Below, piece by piece: positions 25,929 through 34,914 of a DNA stretch of 64,000 nucleotides. The DNA is taken from contig NZ_JAIQXT010000005.1 of NCBI RefSeq assembly GCF_020177055.1, positions 186,001-250,000 of the forward strand, read 5' to 3'. How positions within the stretch are numbered: position 1 is the first letter of the stretch; every line of letters begins with the position of its first letter. The position numbers and the translations under genes were made by a program. This stretch comes from Sphingomonas sp. R647. GTDB taxonomy: Bacteria > Pseudomonadota > Alphaproteobacteria > Sphingomonadales > Sphingomonadaceae. The notes below the pieces were generated by a model. The model saw nothing but the letters and a program-made list of their open reading frames with translations. It did no database searches and was not told the DNA's origin.

Positions 25929-26420
25929 ATGTCGAACCCTCAGGAACTCGCCGAAAAATTCTGGAAAGCGCTCGACAGCGACCGCACCCTTTTCCTTGGC
26001 CTTGATGGCGTGCGCGACGGCCATGCCCAGCCGATGACCGCGCTGCGTGAAGACGACCAGCATGGCGGCCCGATCTGGTTCTTCACGACCAAGGACAATG
26101 GCATCGTCCAGGGCCTGACCGAGGGTAACCGCGCGATGGCGCATTTCGTGTCGAAGGGGCATGACCTGTGGGCGACGATCCACGGAAGTCTCGTCGCCGA
26201 CAATGACCGCGCGATGATCGACCGGCTGTGGAATCCCTTCGTCGCCGCCTGGTACGAAGGCGGCAAGGACGATCCGAAGCTGCAGCTGCTCCGCCTCGAC
26301 ACCGAACATGGCCAGATCTGGCTGAACGAGAATAGCCTGTTTGCGGGCCTCAAGATGATGCTCGGTGCCGATCCGAAGGAAGACTATAAGGACAAGGTCG
26401 CCGACGTCTCGCTCGCCTGA
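25929..26420 (+). CDS. General stress protein of the pyridoxamine-5'-phosphate-oxidase-like fold
   Basis: A 163-residue split-barrel flavin-binding-type protein of the general stress protein 26 family. It has WFFTTKDNGIVQGL, ISGSL-like HGSLVADNDRAMIDRLWNPFV split over the barrel, and AWYEGGKDDPKLQLLRL, all characteristic. Members bind FMN or FAD and are induced by stress; the reaction is not established. The start at 25929 follows a weak Shine-Dalgarno (ATAGGAG). It lies 15 bases before an alpha/beta hydrolase, so the two are probably co-transcribed. Confidence 0.85.
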   Translation: MSNPQELAEKFWKALDSDRTLFLGLDGVRDGHAQPMTALREDDQHGGPIWFFTTKDNGIVQGLTEGNRAMAHFVSKGHDLWATIHGSLVADNDRAMIDRLWNPFVAAWYEGGKDDPKLQLLRLDTEHGQIWLNENSLFAGLKMMLGADPKEDYKDKVADVSLA

Positions 26421-26435
26421 CCCGGAGGACCTTCC

Positions 26436-27329
26436 ATGAGCTATATCAAAACGCGCGATGGCGTGGACCTGTTCGTCAAGGATTGGGACGGCGGCGGCCG
26501 TCCCGTCATCCTCATCCACGGCTGGCCGCTATCTGCCGACAGCTGGGATCCGCAGGCAGTGGCTTTGGCCGAAGCCGGGTTCCGGGTGGTCGCCTATGAT
26601 CGGCGCGGGTTCGGGCGCTCTGGACAGCCCTGGTCGGGCTACGACTATGACTCGCTCACCGACGATCTTGTAGATGTGATGCAGGCGACCGGCGCGACCG
26701 AGGATGTCAGCCTTGTCGGCTTCTCAATGGGTGGCGGCGAAGTCGCACGCTATATGTCGCGGCATCGCGGCAAGGGCGTCGTGTCGGCGGCGCTGGTCGG
26801 ATCGGTGGTCCCGTATCTGCCGCAGGCCGACGACAATCCCGATGGCGTTCCGAAGGCGGAACTCGAAAAGATCGTTCAGGGGATCAATGAGGATCGCCCG
26901 GCCTTCTTCGCTGACTTCTTCCGCAGCTTCTTTGGCGTCGGGTTGATCTCGCACCCGGTGTCGCAGGAAGTACTCGACTGGGCATGGGGGCTGGCGATGC
27001 AGGCGAGCCTGCGGTCAACGGTCGAATGCGCAAAGGCGTTTGGATTTACCGACTTCCGCGGCGACCTTTCGGCCTTCAACGTGCCGACCCTGGTGCTGCA
27101 CGGCACCGCCGACGCGACGGTGCCGATCGGCGCCACGGGTCGGAAGGCAGCAGCTGGAATCGCGAACGCACAGCTGGTCGAATATGACGGCGCGCCGCAC
27201 GGGCTATTCGCGACCGAGAGCGATCGCCTGACCCGCGATCTTCTCACCTTCCTCGGCAACCCGGCGCGCAGCGGAGGCAATGAATCCTTCATTGCGCGAT
27301 CGGATATCCAGCCTCTACAGGCCGGCTGA
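26436..27329 (+). CDS. Alpha/beta hydrolase, non-haem chloroperoxidase type
   Basis: A 297-residue alpha/beta-fold hydrolase. The oxyanion segment is VILIHGWPLSADSW, the nucleophile elbow is GFSMGG (Ser97), the acid lies in LHGTADATVP and the His in GAPHGLF. The pattern VVAYDRRGFGRSGQPW is that of bacterial non-haem haloperoxidase/esterase homologues; most act as esterases in the cell. A C-terminal tail of about 20 residues extends past the fold. It is co-directional with and close to the stress protein gene. Confidence 0.88.
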   Translation: MSYIKTRDGVDLFVKDWDGGGRPVILIHGWPLSADSWDPQAVALAEAGFRVVAYDRRGFGRSGQPWSGYDYDSLTDDLVDVMQATGATEDVSLVGFSMGGGEVARYMSRHRGKGVVSAALVGSVVPYLPQADDNPDGVPKAELEKIVQGINEDRPAFFADFFRSFFGVGLISHPVSQEVLDWAWGLAMQASLRSTVECAKAFGFTDFRGDLSAFNVPTLVLHGTADATVPIGATGRKAAAGIANAQLVEYDGAPHGLFATESDRLTRDLLTFLGNPARSGGNESFIARSDIQPLQAG

Positions 27330-27367
27330 TCCGCTGATCATCGGGATGGGCGGCCGGACAGGAACGC

Positions 27368-28693
27368 ATGGCCGCCCACCCCTTTTCGATCCATAATTAC
27401 CGCGCCTACTGGATCGCCCGCCTCGCCTCGACACTGGCCGGACTGTCGATGGTGGTCGTCATTGGCTGGCAGGTTTATGACATCGCCCGTGAGACGATGG
27501 GCATCCGCGAAGCAGCGATGCAGCTCGGCTTTGTCGGGTTGGTGCAGTTTCTCCCGCTGCTTGCGCTTACCCTCGTTACTGGCTGGGTCGCTGATCGGCT
27601 CGACCGCCGCTGGATCGTGCGGGCGGCGATCGCGCTGGAGCTGGGTTGTGCCGCCGCGCTGGCCTGGCTGACCCAGACCGACACCATCACCCTGCCCGCC
27701 TTGTTCGGTATCGCCGCCTTGCTCGGCGTTGCCCGCGCGTTCATCAGCCCGGCGCAGCAGGCGCTGGCCCCCAATCTCGTCCCCGCCGCCTCACTGCCCA
27801 CCGCCATCGCGTTGAGTGCGCTGGCGTGGCAGGTCGGGTCGATCGGCGGCCCGGCGATGGGCGGCTATCTCTACGCGGTCGGGCCAGCGGCGCCCTATTG
27901 GGTCGCGACCGCATTGTTCGGCGTATCCTTCCTGATGATGATGCTGGTGACGCCGGTGGTGCGCAGCACGATTGCCCGCATCGGCAATCCGCTGATGCAA
28001 ATGATCGAAGGGCTGCACTATGTCCGCCGCAACCGCCTGATCCTCGGCGCGATCTCCCTCGACATGTTCGCAGTGCTTTTGGGGGGCGCCACCGCAATGC
28101 TCCCAATCTACGCCCGCGACGTTCTGATGATCGGCGCCGATGGCCTCGGCCATCTGCGCGCAGCGCCGGCGGTAGGCGCGGTGGCGGTGGCAGTGGTGCT
28201 GTCGTGGCGGCCGCTCAAGACCAATGTCGGGGTCAAGATGCTGTGGGCCGTGATCGGCTTCGGTATCGCGACGACGGTATTTGGCTGGGCCGGGCCGTTA
28301 ATGACCCGCTGGTTCGGGCCAGAAATGATCGGCAGCGAACTTGCCCCGGCAGTGCTGGTATCGATCGTCGCGCTGATCGCGCTGGGCGCATTCGACATGA
28401 TCTCGGTCTATGTCCGCTCCTCGCTGATCCAGCTGCATACGCCCGATACGATGCGCGGGCGGGTCGGATCGGTCTCGACCCTGTTCATCTCAAGCTCGAA
28501 CGAATTGGGTGAGGCGCGATCGGGCTTTCTCGCCTCCCTGATCGGTCCGGTTATCGCGACTGTGGGCGGCGGCATTGCAGCCATCTTGGTAACCGCGCTG
28601 TGGGCGCGTATCTTTCCCGAATTGCGGCGCGCGCGGACCTTCGATCCGCCCGCATCGTTGGACAATTCCCCGCCAGAGGAGATCAAGGCATGA
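27368..28693 (+). CDS. MFS transporter of the EntS-like exporter type
   Basis: A 441-residue major facilitator with about 12 membrane helices. [13 protein letters not shown] after helix 2 is the MFS loop signature, and the whole resembles the MFS_3 group that includes the enterobactin exporter EntS. The substrate cannot be inferred and no siderophore genes are nearby. RBS-like AGGAA precedes the ATG. The stop overlaps the cysK start (ATGA), so the two are coupled; an exporter of cysteine or a related thiol is a speculative reading of that link. Confidence 0.85.
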   Translation: MAAHPFSIHNYRAYWIARLASTLAGLSMVVVIGWQVYDIARETMGIREAAMQLGFVGLVQFLPLLALTLVTGWVADRLDRRWIVRAAIALELGCAAALAWLTQTDTITLPALFGIAALLGVARAFISPAQQALAPNLVPAASLPTAIALSALAWQVGSIGGPAMGGYLYAVGPAAPYWVATALFGVSFLMMMLVTPVVRSTIARIGNPLMQMIEGLHYVRRNRLILGAISLDMFAVLLGGATAMLPIYARDVLMIGADGLGHLRAAPAVGAVAVAVVLSWRPLKTNVGVKMLWAVIGFGIATTVFGWAGPLMTRWFGPEMIGSELAPAVLVSIVALIALGAFDMISVYVRSSLIQLHTPDTMRGRVGSVSTLFISSSNELGEARSGFLASLIGPVIATVGGGIAAILVTALWARIFPELRRARTFDPPASLDNSPPEEIKA

Positions 28694-29610
28694 AGGCGAA
28701 CTCGATCCTCGAAACGATCGGCAACACCCCACACATCCGCGTGGCCCGGCTGTTCCCCGATGCCGAGGTCTGGATCAAGTCGGAGCGCACCAATCCCGGC
28801 GGGTCGATCAAGGACCGCATCGCGCTGGCGATGATCGAGGCGGCGGAGGCCGATGGCAGCCTGACGCCCGGTGGCACGATCGTCGAGCCGACCAGTGGCA
28901 ACACCGGCGTCGGCCTGGCGATGGTCGCGGCGGTCAAGGGCTACAAGCTGGTACTGGTGATGCCCGAGAGCATGAGCATCGAGCGCCGCCGCCTGATGCT
29001 GGCCTATGGCGCCAGCTTCGACCTCACCCCACGCGAAAAGGGGATGAAGGGCGCGATCGAGCGAGCGATCGAGATCGTCGAGTCGACGCCGGGTGCGTGG
29101 ATGCCGCAGCAGTTCGAGAACCCGGCCAATGTCGATGTCCATGTCCGCACGACAGCGCAGGAAATCCTCAAGGACTTCGCCGACACGCCGCTCGATGCGA
29201 TCATCACTGGCGTCGGCACCGGCGGCCACATCACCGGGGTTGCCGAGACGCTGAAGAAGCACTGGCCGTCGCTCAAGGTGTTCGCGGTCGAGCCGGAACT
29301 GTCGCCGGTCATTTCGGGTGGCCAGCCGGGCCCGCATCCGATCCAGGGCATCGGCGCCGGCTTCGTGCCGAAGAACCTGCATACCGACTCGATCGATGGC
29401 GCGATTCAGGTCGATGCCGCCGATGCGAAGGAATTCGCCCGCCGCGCGGCGCGTGAGGAAGGGATGCTGATCGGCATCTCGTCTGGCGCGACTCTGGCGG
29501 CGATTGCGAAGAAGCTGGGCGACCTTCCAGCCGGTTCGCGGGTGCTAGGGTTCAATTATGATACAGGTGAGCGCTATCTGAGCGTTCCGGACTTCCTTCC
29601 CGAGGCGTAA
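28690..29610 (+). CDS. cysK: Cysteine synthase (O-acetylserine sulfhydrylase)
   Basis: PLP enzyme that makes cysteine from O-acetylserine and sulfide. The 306-residue protein has the PLP lysine in [12 protein letters not shown] (Lys41), the substrate loop [11 protein letters not shown], the phosphate loop [10 protein letters not shown] and [13 protein letters not shown] near the end. Length matches CysK/CysM (303-323); absence of long insertions fits CysK. It overlaps the MFS gene upstream (ATGA). Confidence 0.93.
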   Translation: MKANSILETIGNTPHIRVARLFPDAEVWIKSERTNPGGSIKDRIALAMIEAAEADGSLTPGGTIVEPTSGNTGVGLAMVAAVKGYKLVLVMPESMSIERRRLMLAYGASFDLTPREKGMKGAIERAIEIVESTPGAWMPQQFENPANVDVHVRTTAQEILKDFADTPLDAIITGVGTGGHITGVAETLKKHWPSLKVFAVEPELSPVISGGQPGPHPIQGIGAGFVPKNLHTDSIDGAIQVDAADAKEFARRAAREEGMLIGISSGATLAAIAKKLGDLPAGSRVLGFNYDTGERYLSVPDFLPEA

Positions 29611-29678
29611 TGACTCGCATTCTGTCCCAATCCGGATAAGCTGTCCGAGTCGGGGTACACGGATTCCGGGGGGAAATC

Positions 29679-30002
29679 GTGCGTAATGCAATGATCTGTG
29701 TCAGCGTGATGCTGGCAATTTTTCTGGCGTGGCCGGCGGTGTTCGGCAGCGAAAAGACGTCGGCGGTGCGTGCTGCGGGGGCTCAAATGGTCTCCGTCGC
29801 GGCACCGGCGGCGATCGCCGTCGATGCGCGACTGGTCCAGACCAATGTCAAACCTGCGGGCGCTCCGCAGGCCAGGGCTCTGGAAAACTGCTTCAAACGC
29901 TATGAGCGCGAATATGCGCGCTGCAATGCGATCGACAGCAGCTGCCGAGTCAGGGTCGCGGACCAGTGGGACCTGTGCGAGGCGACGGGCTTCTGGCCCT
30001 GA
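29679..30002 (+). CDS. Small secreted Cys-containing protein of unknown function
   Basis: A 107-residue protein that starts with GTG at 29679 behind a purine-rich GGGGGGAAA. It has a hydrophobic signal segment (AMICVSVMLAIFLAWPAVFG) and a C-terminal domain of about 40 residues with four cysteines (ENCFKRYEREYARCN, then SSCRV and WDLCEATG), which could form two disulfides in the periplasm. No family is recognised. It lies between cysK and the SleB-type hydrolase gene. Confidence 0.65.
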   Translation: MRNAMICVSVMLAIFLAWPAVFGSEKTSAVRAAGAQMVSVAAPAAIAVDARLVQTNVKPAGAPQARALENCFKRYEREYARCNAIDSSCRVRVADQWDLCEATGFWP

Positions 30003-30136
30003 ACTGAGCACCGGATTCGACCATCCCGCCGGCCTCAGCAGAGGAGCGGGAGGAGGTTCCCTGCGCGCACCAGTTGGGGTAAGGGGACGACTGCCAGCGC
30101 CGCTGGTTTGTCGCCGCTGAAGGACCGCGCGCCCTA

Positions 30137-31423
30137 GTGACCCCCTCTCCCGCTCTGGCATCGCCGCTCCGGCCCACTCCCGGATTGTGGGCCGCGCTCG
30201 CAGCGATTGCGCTGGCAGTCGTTGCCGGACCGCTGGCGGTCGTGCTGCGCGCGCCGCCTCCGTCCGCTGCGCCCGTGCTCGCCGAAATCTCAAGGCCCAA
30301 GCGGGTCGTGCCCCAAGCCGAAGTGCCCGAGGTCGAGCCGGTGCGCCTCGCCGCGCTGTCGATGGACGATGCGCGGACGTTCAACGCTGCCATCCCCTTT
30401 TCCACCGCGCCCAATCCGGCGGCGCACCCGCTGATCCTCGACGCCGCCGCGGACGATTTCGGGCGGGCGGTCGACTGCTTGGCCGCCGCGACCTGGTATG
30501 AAGCGGGCGACGATCCGGTCGGCCAGCGGGCGGTAGCGCAGGTCGTGCTCAACCGGATGCGCCACCCCGCCTTCCCCAAATCGGTGTGCGGCGTGGTGTT
30601 TCAGGGGCAGGAGCGGCGCACCGGCTGCCAGTTCACCTTCACCTGTGACGGGGCGTTGCGGCGCACCCCCTCCCCCGCCGCCTGGGGTCGCGCGCAGACG
30701 ATTGCGCGGCAGGCGCTGACCGGGTCGGTCTTTGCCAAGGTCGGACATTCGACGCATTATCATACCGACTGGGTCGTGCCCTATTGGAGCTCGAGCCTGG
30801 ACAAGGTGGCCGAGGTGAACACGCACCTCTTCTTCCGCTGGACCGGCTGGTGGGGCACGCCGCCTGCCTTTCGCCGCGGTTATGCCGGGGCCGAGCCGGT
30901 GGTGGCGAAGCTGGCGGCGCTGTCGTCCTTTCATGGCGGTGGCGAGGTTGCACTGGCCGGGGTTGTCGATCCGGCGGCTATGCTGGACCCGGATACCATT
31001 CCGGAGTCCGCGGTGCCCAAGCCGGTGGCGGCGGGGGGTGACAGTTTTCATGTCGCACTCGACAAGGCGATGGGGGCGGATGCCTTTGCGGCGTTGGCGA
31101 TCCGGACCTGTGGTGAGCGGGCCTATTGCAAGTTTCTGGGCTGGACCGATCGGGCCAAGGTCCCGGCGGTGGGGGCCAGCCTGACACCGGCGCAGATCGA
31201 CGCGATGTCGTTTAGCTACCTTCGGGACAAGGATCAGGGGTTCGGCAAGGCGCTGTGGAATTGCGGCGAGTTCAAGCGGCCTAGCCCGATCCAATGTATG
31301 CGGCGGACGCCGGCTGCGGCTGCGGTTGCCCCGGCGCCGGTTCCTTCGACAACGCCGGAGGTGCTGAGCGGGGTGCGGCGGAAGGCTGCGCCGACGCCAT
31401 CCCCTACCCCGGCCATCAACTGA
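30137..31423 (+). CDS. Cell wall hydrolase of the SleB/CwlJ type
   Basis: A 428-residue membrane-anchored or exported protein with an N-terminal hydrophobic segment (about residues 18-38), a linker, and a SleB/CwlJ (Hydrolase_2) domain at about residues 115-235 with TWYEAGDDPVGQRAVAQVVL, the catalytic-type Glu, then RTGCQFTFTCDG and GHSTHYHTDWVVPYW. In proteobacteria such proteins are vegetative peptidoglycan hydrolases. The C-terminal 190 residues are unassigned and end in a Pro/Ala/Thr-rich tail. It starts with GTG. Its last 8 bases overlap the convergent PH-domain gene. Confidence 0.82.
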   Translation: MTPSPALASPLRPTPGLWAALAAIALAVVAGPLAVVLRAPPPSAAPVLAEISRPKRVVPQAEVPEVEPVRLAALSMDDARTFNAAIPFSTAPNPAAHPLILDAAADDFGRAVDCLAAATWYEAGDDPVGQRAVAQVVLNRMRHPAFPKSVCGVVFQGQERRTGCQFTFTCDGALRRTPSPAAWGRAQTIARQALTGSVFAKVGHSTHYHTDWVVPYWSSSLDKVAEVNTHLFFRWTGWWGTPPAFRRGYAGAEPVVAKLAALSSFHGGGEVALAGVVDPAAMLDPDTIPESAVPKPVAAGGDSFHVALDKAMGADAFAALAIRTCGERAYCKFLGWTDRAKVPAVGASLTPAQIDAMSFSYLRDKDQGFGKALWNCGEFKRPSPIQCMRRTPAAAAVAPAPVPSTTPEVLSGVRRKAAPTPSPTPAIN

Positions 31424-32900
31424 TTCCTGCGGCGAGGTCGCGGGCTAGCGTTGCTCCGTCCTCCAAAGCGACATCGACGACGGCGGGGGTTGCTCCCATT
31501 CCGGCTCCGGCGGTGTCGACTTCGACGGTTACCAGCCCCAGCCAGCGCTGGATCAGGCCCTGACGGAGGGTCACGACCTGGACATTCTCTACCGGAACGA
31601 TCCAGTCGCGCTGGGCCAATACCCCTCTCATCACTTGCAGGCTGGCGCTGCGGAGGGCGTAGCGGTGGTAGCGGCGTTGGAGGAGGGCGGTGAGGACTGG
31701 CGGGAGCGTCAGGATCAGGCCTAGCCAGGCGAAGGGGGTTAGGAGCAGTGCTGCGGCGATGACTGCTAGTGGCAGAGGGATCGCCAGCACCAAGGTTCGG
31801 AGGATGTGGGCCGGGGCTACGGGGCGGAGGGGGAGCCTTTCGAACGGGGGTAGTCCGGCTCGGTCGACGATTCCTGCCACTTCGTAATCGCGGGCCAGCG
31901 GGGCCATGACCTGGCGGCCGCTGGGGTCGTTGCTGCCGCCAAGTGTTTGAACACTCAGGGCATTCCATCCGAGTAGGCCGCGGAACGGGCCGCGCTGGAT
32001 CAGGGCGAGCTGGATGCGGCGCATCGCCACGACCACTTCGCTGCGGGTCAGCAAGCCCCTTGTCCGGCGGAAACGGCCGATCCCGGCGCGTAGTTTGAAG
32101 TTCCATTCGCGCAGTACCGTCCGGGCCACCCCGGTGATCACGCCCAGCACCACCACCAGCCCGAACAGGCCGAAGCCGGTGGAGTAGTTCAACCGGCTCT
32201 GCACCTCACCCTGGGCGCTTTTCGCCATGTCGGCGACTTCGTCCCAGCCGAAGCCCAAGGCATCGCCGAGGAACTGGATGCCGGTGGCCAAAGCGGCGAT
32301 CCAGACCAGCGAGAAGCTGAACAGGCCCAGCAGCAACACGCGCTGGGGCGTCATTGCGAATACGTCGGTCAGCGTGTCCTCGATCGGCAGATCGAGGCCG
32401 ACACTGGCCCGCTTCACCGGTGCCCCTCTCAGGGCTCCGCGCAGTCTGGCGGCTTCGGACAGGGTGACGCTGTCCAGCACCGCTTCGTCCTTGTCGCCGC
32501 CGCCGGTTTCGACGCGGACTTCGGCGAGGCCGAAGATGCGGGACAAGGGCCCCTGTTCGATGCCGACGTCCTGAATGCGCTCCAGCGGGATCGAGCGGCG
32601 GGTTCGGTTCAACAGGCCGCGTTCGATCACCAGTTCGCTGTCGGTGACGGCATAGGTGAGGCGCCGCCAGTTGATCCAGGTCCACACCAGACTGAGCGCG
32701 CCGACCACCCCCGCCGCCAGCAAAATCCAGCCAAATCCGCGGCCCGAAGTGATGCCGATCAGCGCGGGCAGGCCGACGACATTCTGGGGCGCCTTTTTGA
32801 GGAACCAGATGCCGATCGTGCCGGGATGGACGCGGCGGGGTTCGTGGTCCTCAAGCGCCTCCGGCTCGGCCAGCGGCTCGTTCACCTCCTCGCTCACCAT
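31416..32900 (-). CDS. Membrane protein with bacterial PH domains, YdbT-like
   Basis: A 494-residue protein built from PH-like bPH2 modules between membrane helices: one after helix pair 1 (about residues 70-150, with YAVTDSELVIERGLLNRTRRSIPLERIQDVGIEQ read in parts), one in the middle and one at the C-terminus (RYHRYALRSASLQVMRGVLA, VENVQVVTL). Members are of the YdbS/YdbT pair of Bacillus; related proteins are implicated in envelope stress tolerance. The ATG at 32900 overlaps the end of the upstream partner; a GTG one codon later is an alternative. Confidence 0.82.
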   Translation of the reverse strand: MVSEEVNEPLAEPEALEDHEPRRVHPGTIGIWFLKKAPQNVVGLPALIGITSGRGFGWILLAAGVVGALSLVWTWINWRRLTYAVTDSELVIERGLLNRTRRSIPLERIQDVGIEQGPLSRIFGLAEVRVETGGGDKDEAVLDSVTLSEAARLRGALRGAPVKRASVGLDLPIEDTLTDVFAMTPQRVLLLGLFSFSLVWIAALATGIQFLGDALGFGWDEVADMAKSAQGEVQSRLNYSTGFGLFGLVVVLGVITGVARTVLREWNFKLRAGIGRFRRTRGLLTRSEVVVAMRRIQLALIQRGPFRGLLGWNALSVQTLGGSNDPSGRQVMAPLARDYEVAGIVDRAGLPPFERLPLRPVAPAHILRTLVLAIPLPLAVIAAALLLTPFAWLGLILTLPPVLTALLQRRYHRYALRSASLQVMRGVLAQRDWIVPVENVQVVTLRQGLIQRWLGLVTVEVDTAGAGMGATPAVVDVALEDGATLARDLAAGIS

Positions 32901-33379
32901 GGGTCGACCGTGAGCTGGTCGCGGATCGCGTCGCGGATCTCCTCGGCGGTTTCGCGGGCGATGCCGGGGAGATGCACTTCGCTGTTGGCGGTCCCCGCGG
33001 TGTGGAGGACCAAGGTGGCGACGCCAAACATCCGCTCGACCGGTCCCTGCGTCACGTCGATATGCTGGACGCGCGCGGCGGGGACGATGGTGTGGCGGCG
33101 GGCGAGCCAGCCAGAGGCGACGTGCAGTTCCTTCCCCGTCCATGCCCAGCCCCAGCGCGCCCATTGCTTGGGCGCGGCGTAGAGGACGGACCACAGGCCG
33201 ATCGGCGCGATGACCGCGGGCGGCGCCCAGAAGGGGAACCAGTCGAACGCGATGTCGAGGCCGATGCCGGGGCCGAACGAGACGAGCGTCGCGATCGTCC
33301 AGAAGACGGCGGCGGTGAAGCGCATCGCATTGAGCTGGCCGCGTTCGAACGGGTGGAGCGGCGTGTCTGGGAGCAGCAT
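32894..33379 (-). CDS. Membrane protein with bacterial PH domain, YdbS-like
   Basis: A 161-residue protein with two membrane helices (about residues 20-40 and 50-67) followed by one bPH2 domain containing GWLARRHTIVPAARVQHIDVTQGPVERMFG in parts, the most conserved stretch of the family. It forms a translationally coupled pair with the larger YdbT-like gene downstream, the same arrangement as ydbS-ydbT in Bacillus. No specific ligand is known. Confidence 0.82.
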   Translation of the reverse strand: MLLPDTPLHPFERGQLNAMRFTAAVFWTIATLVSFGPGIGLDIAFDWFPFWAPPAVIAPIGLWSVLYAAPKQWARWGWAWTGKELHVASGWLARRHTIVPAARVQHIDVTQGPVERMFGVATLVLHTAGTANSEVHLPGIARETAEEIRDAIRDQLTVDPW

Positions 33380-33420
33380 TCCTCCGTTATGGCGGGTGGG
33401 GCGAAAGGCTCAAGGGGTTA

Positions 33421-34713
33421 TCAATCCTCCCCGGCACGGGGAGGGGGACCAGCCGCAGGCTGGTGGAGGGGGCCCGAGGCACCGGCTTCCCTTGCCTCGG
33501 GCCCCCTCCACCCCGCCGCTTCGCGTCGCGGTCCCCCTCCCCGTTCCGGGGAGGAATTGGATGGAGCCTCGGGCGGTTTCCCTTCCTCCCCCTCCGTCGC
33601 GCTATGCGCGCCACCTCCCCCTGGCGGGGGAGGATTGTTAGCCTCCCCCGCCGCCGCGCGGCATTTGGCTAGCCAGGCTTCGCGGGCGGCGTCGCCGGCG
33701 GCGATGAGCGGTTCGAGTTTGGCGTCCTCTTCGGCTTCGATGGCTTCTTCCTCTTCCTCGGTCAGGTCGCGCTCATAGTCGTCGGTGCCGGGGATGCCTT
33801 CGTCGAAGCCGTGGAAATCATGGGGCGGCGGGAAGCTGGTGCGCCAGGCGTTACGCTCGTCGCACCACCAGATGGGGGGCGCAGTCTCGTCACTGTCCAG
33901 ACGATCCTGACAAGAATCGCGTGTGTCGGACGAGCTGTCAGGCTGTTCCTCTGGCGGGGCTTCGGAGGCGAGCGCGACGAGGCCGATGGCTTCGGCGCGG
34001 CGCCATTGTTCGTCGGTCCAGCGAGCGCGGTCGGCGGGGTCGAGGTCGGTGGCGGGGACGGCGGCGCTGTCGTCGACATGGGTGCGCAACCAGCGATCGG
34101 CGCGGGCGAGCGTGCGGATCGGGGCGAGGTCGTCCTCGCTCGCCACCCCCGCCGCACCGAAACGCGCGGCGAGGAACAGGCCGGCGCGGCCCGGTGCCGC
34201 CGATTGTTCGACCAGATCGAGAAATTGTTCGAAGTCCGCCGCGGCGAGCCGCACGGCGGCGGCGTCGGTATCGGTGCAGGCGGCGTCGGCGCGCTTGTCG
34301 AGCCGGTTCAGCATCTTCCACGCCAGTTGGTTGTCGTAGCGGTGGCGGGTGGTGATGCTGCCATTATCGCCGGTGACGGATTCACGCACGCCGTTGAAGG
34401 CGCGGTCCATCAGTTCGTCGGCGAGGCAGTCGCGGCTGCGCAGCTGAGCCGCCTTCCACCCCAGCGCGAACGCCGCGCCGCGCGCGCTGTCGCGCAGGGC
34501 ATAGGCGGTCTGGCGCGACATGCCGACGATGGCGCACGCCTTGGTCACATTATGCCCGCGCGCGAGAGCGGTGAGGAAGCGCTTCTGCTTTTCGGGGGTC
34601 CAGCCGTCATACCGCTGGGCATCGGGCACGCCGGGTTCGAGTTCGTGGAAGGCGGCGTGGTTGAAGGTCGCGGGGTCGTAGGGCGCCGGTTCTGGCGTGG
34701 TGAAAGCGTTCAT
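33421..34713 (-). CDS. HTH-containing hypothetical protein whose C-terminus is encoded by a palindromic repeat
   Basis: A 430-residue protein. The N-terminal 120 residues carry a terminase-small-subunit-like helix-turn-helix: GWTPEKQKRFLTALARG, HNVTKACAIVGMSRQTAY, then a basic helical part. The middle is acidic, with DLTEEEEEAIEAEEDAKLE near residue 335. From about residue 358 the protein turns low-complexity (NNPPPPGGGGAHS, SSPERGGGPRRE, SGPLHQPAAGPPPRAGED) because the frame runs through the intergenic repeats at 33424-33640 to a stop inside the first repeat. The original stop was probably lost when the repeat inserted. Function unknown; relation to phage terminase small subunits is only at the HTH. 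Confidence 0.65.
   Translation of the reverse strand: MNAFTTPEPAPYDPATFNHAAFHELEPGVPDAQRYDGWTPEKQKRFLTALARGHNVTKACAIVGMSRQTAYALRDSARGAAFALGWKAAQLRSRDCLADELMDRAFNGVRESVTGDNGSITTRHRYDNQLAWKMLNRLDKRADAACTDTDAAAVRLAAADFEQFLDLVEQSAAPGRAGLFLAARFGAAGVASEDDLAPIRTLARADRWLRTHVDDSAAVPATDLDPADRARWTDEQWRRAEAIGLVALASEAPPEEQPDSSSDTRDSCQDRLDSDETAPPIWWCDERNAWRTSFPPPHDFHGFDEGIPGTDDYERDLTEEEEEAIEAEEDAKLEPLIAAGDAAREAWLAKCRAAAGEANNPPPPGGGGAHSATEGEEGKPPEAPSNSSPERGGGPRREAAGWRGPEAREAGASGPLHQPAAGPPPRAGED
33424..33557. repeat. Long imperfect palindrome (sphingomonad-type intergenic repeat, copy 1)
   Basis: Outer arms TCCTCCCCGGCACGGGGAGG and CCTCCCCGTTCCGGGGAGGA, inner arms GGAGGGGGCCCGAGGC and GCCTCGGGCCCCCTCC. The same composite structure recurs at 49490-49624, and a diverged relative at 57991-58159. 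Here it overlaps the 3' end of a coding frame. Confidence 0.85.
33585..33640. repeat. Second, shorter palindromic repeat inside the same CDS
   Basis: CCTCCCCCTCCGTCGCGC and the CCTCCCCCTGGCGGGGGAGG block form a half-element of the same family as the repeat next to it. It is also translated in the overlapping frame. Confidence 0.6.
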
Positions 34714-34914
34714 GTCTGCCGGTCCTTTGCTGATGTGATGCAGAGGACCGGTTAGGTATGCCGGAACGGGGGCTGTAGGAAAGTTCTATTTTTGTTCCGG
34801 AGCGAGGTCGAGACTTTGAATGCTCCCCGAGATTGGCAAACTCGGGATAGGGGCTCTTCCTGCCCCTCCTACAGTGATAACTATTTACTTACAGCTTCGC
34901 AGATTTAGACGTGG
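34714..34914. other. Divergent intergenic region, GC content dropping
   Basis: About 200 bases between the HTH gene (minus) and the PAS gene (plus). AT content rises from about 34860 (TGATAACTATTTACTTACAG), marking the left border of the acquired segment. No gene seen. Confidence 0.4.

Noticed and set aside
33421..34713. Complete phage terminase small subunit as the identity of the HTH gene
   Set aside because: Only the helix-turn-helix part is similar, no terminase large subunit is nearby, and the gene is far longer.
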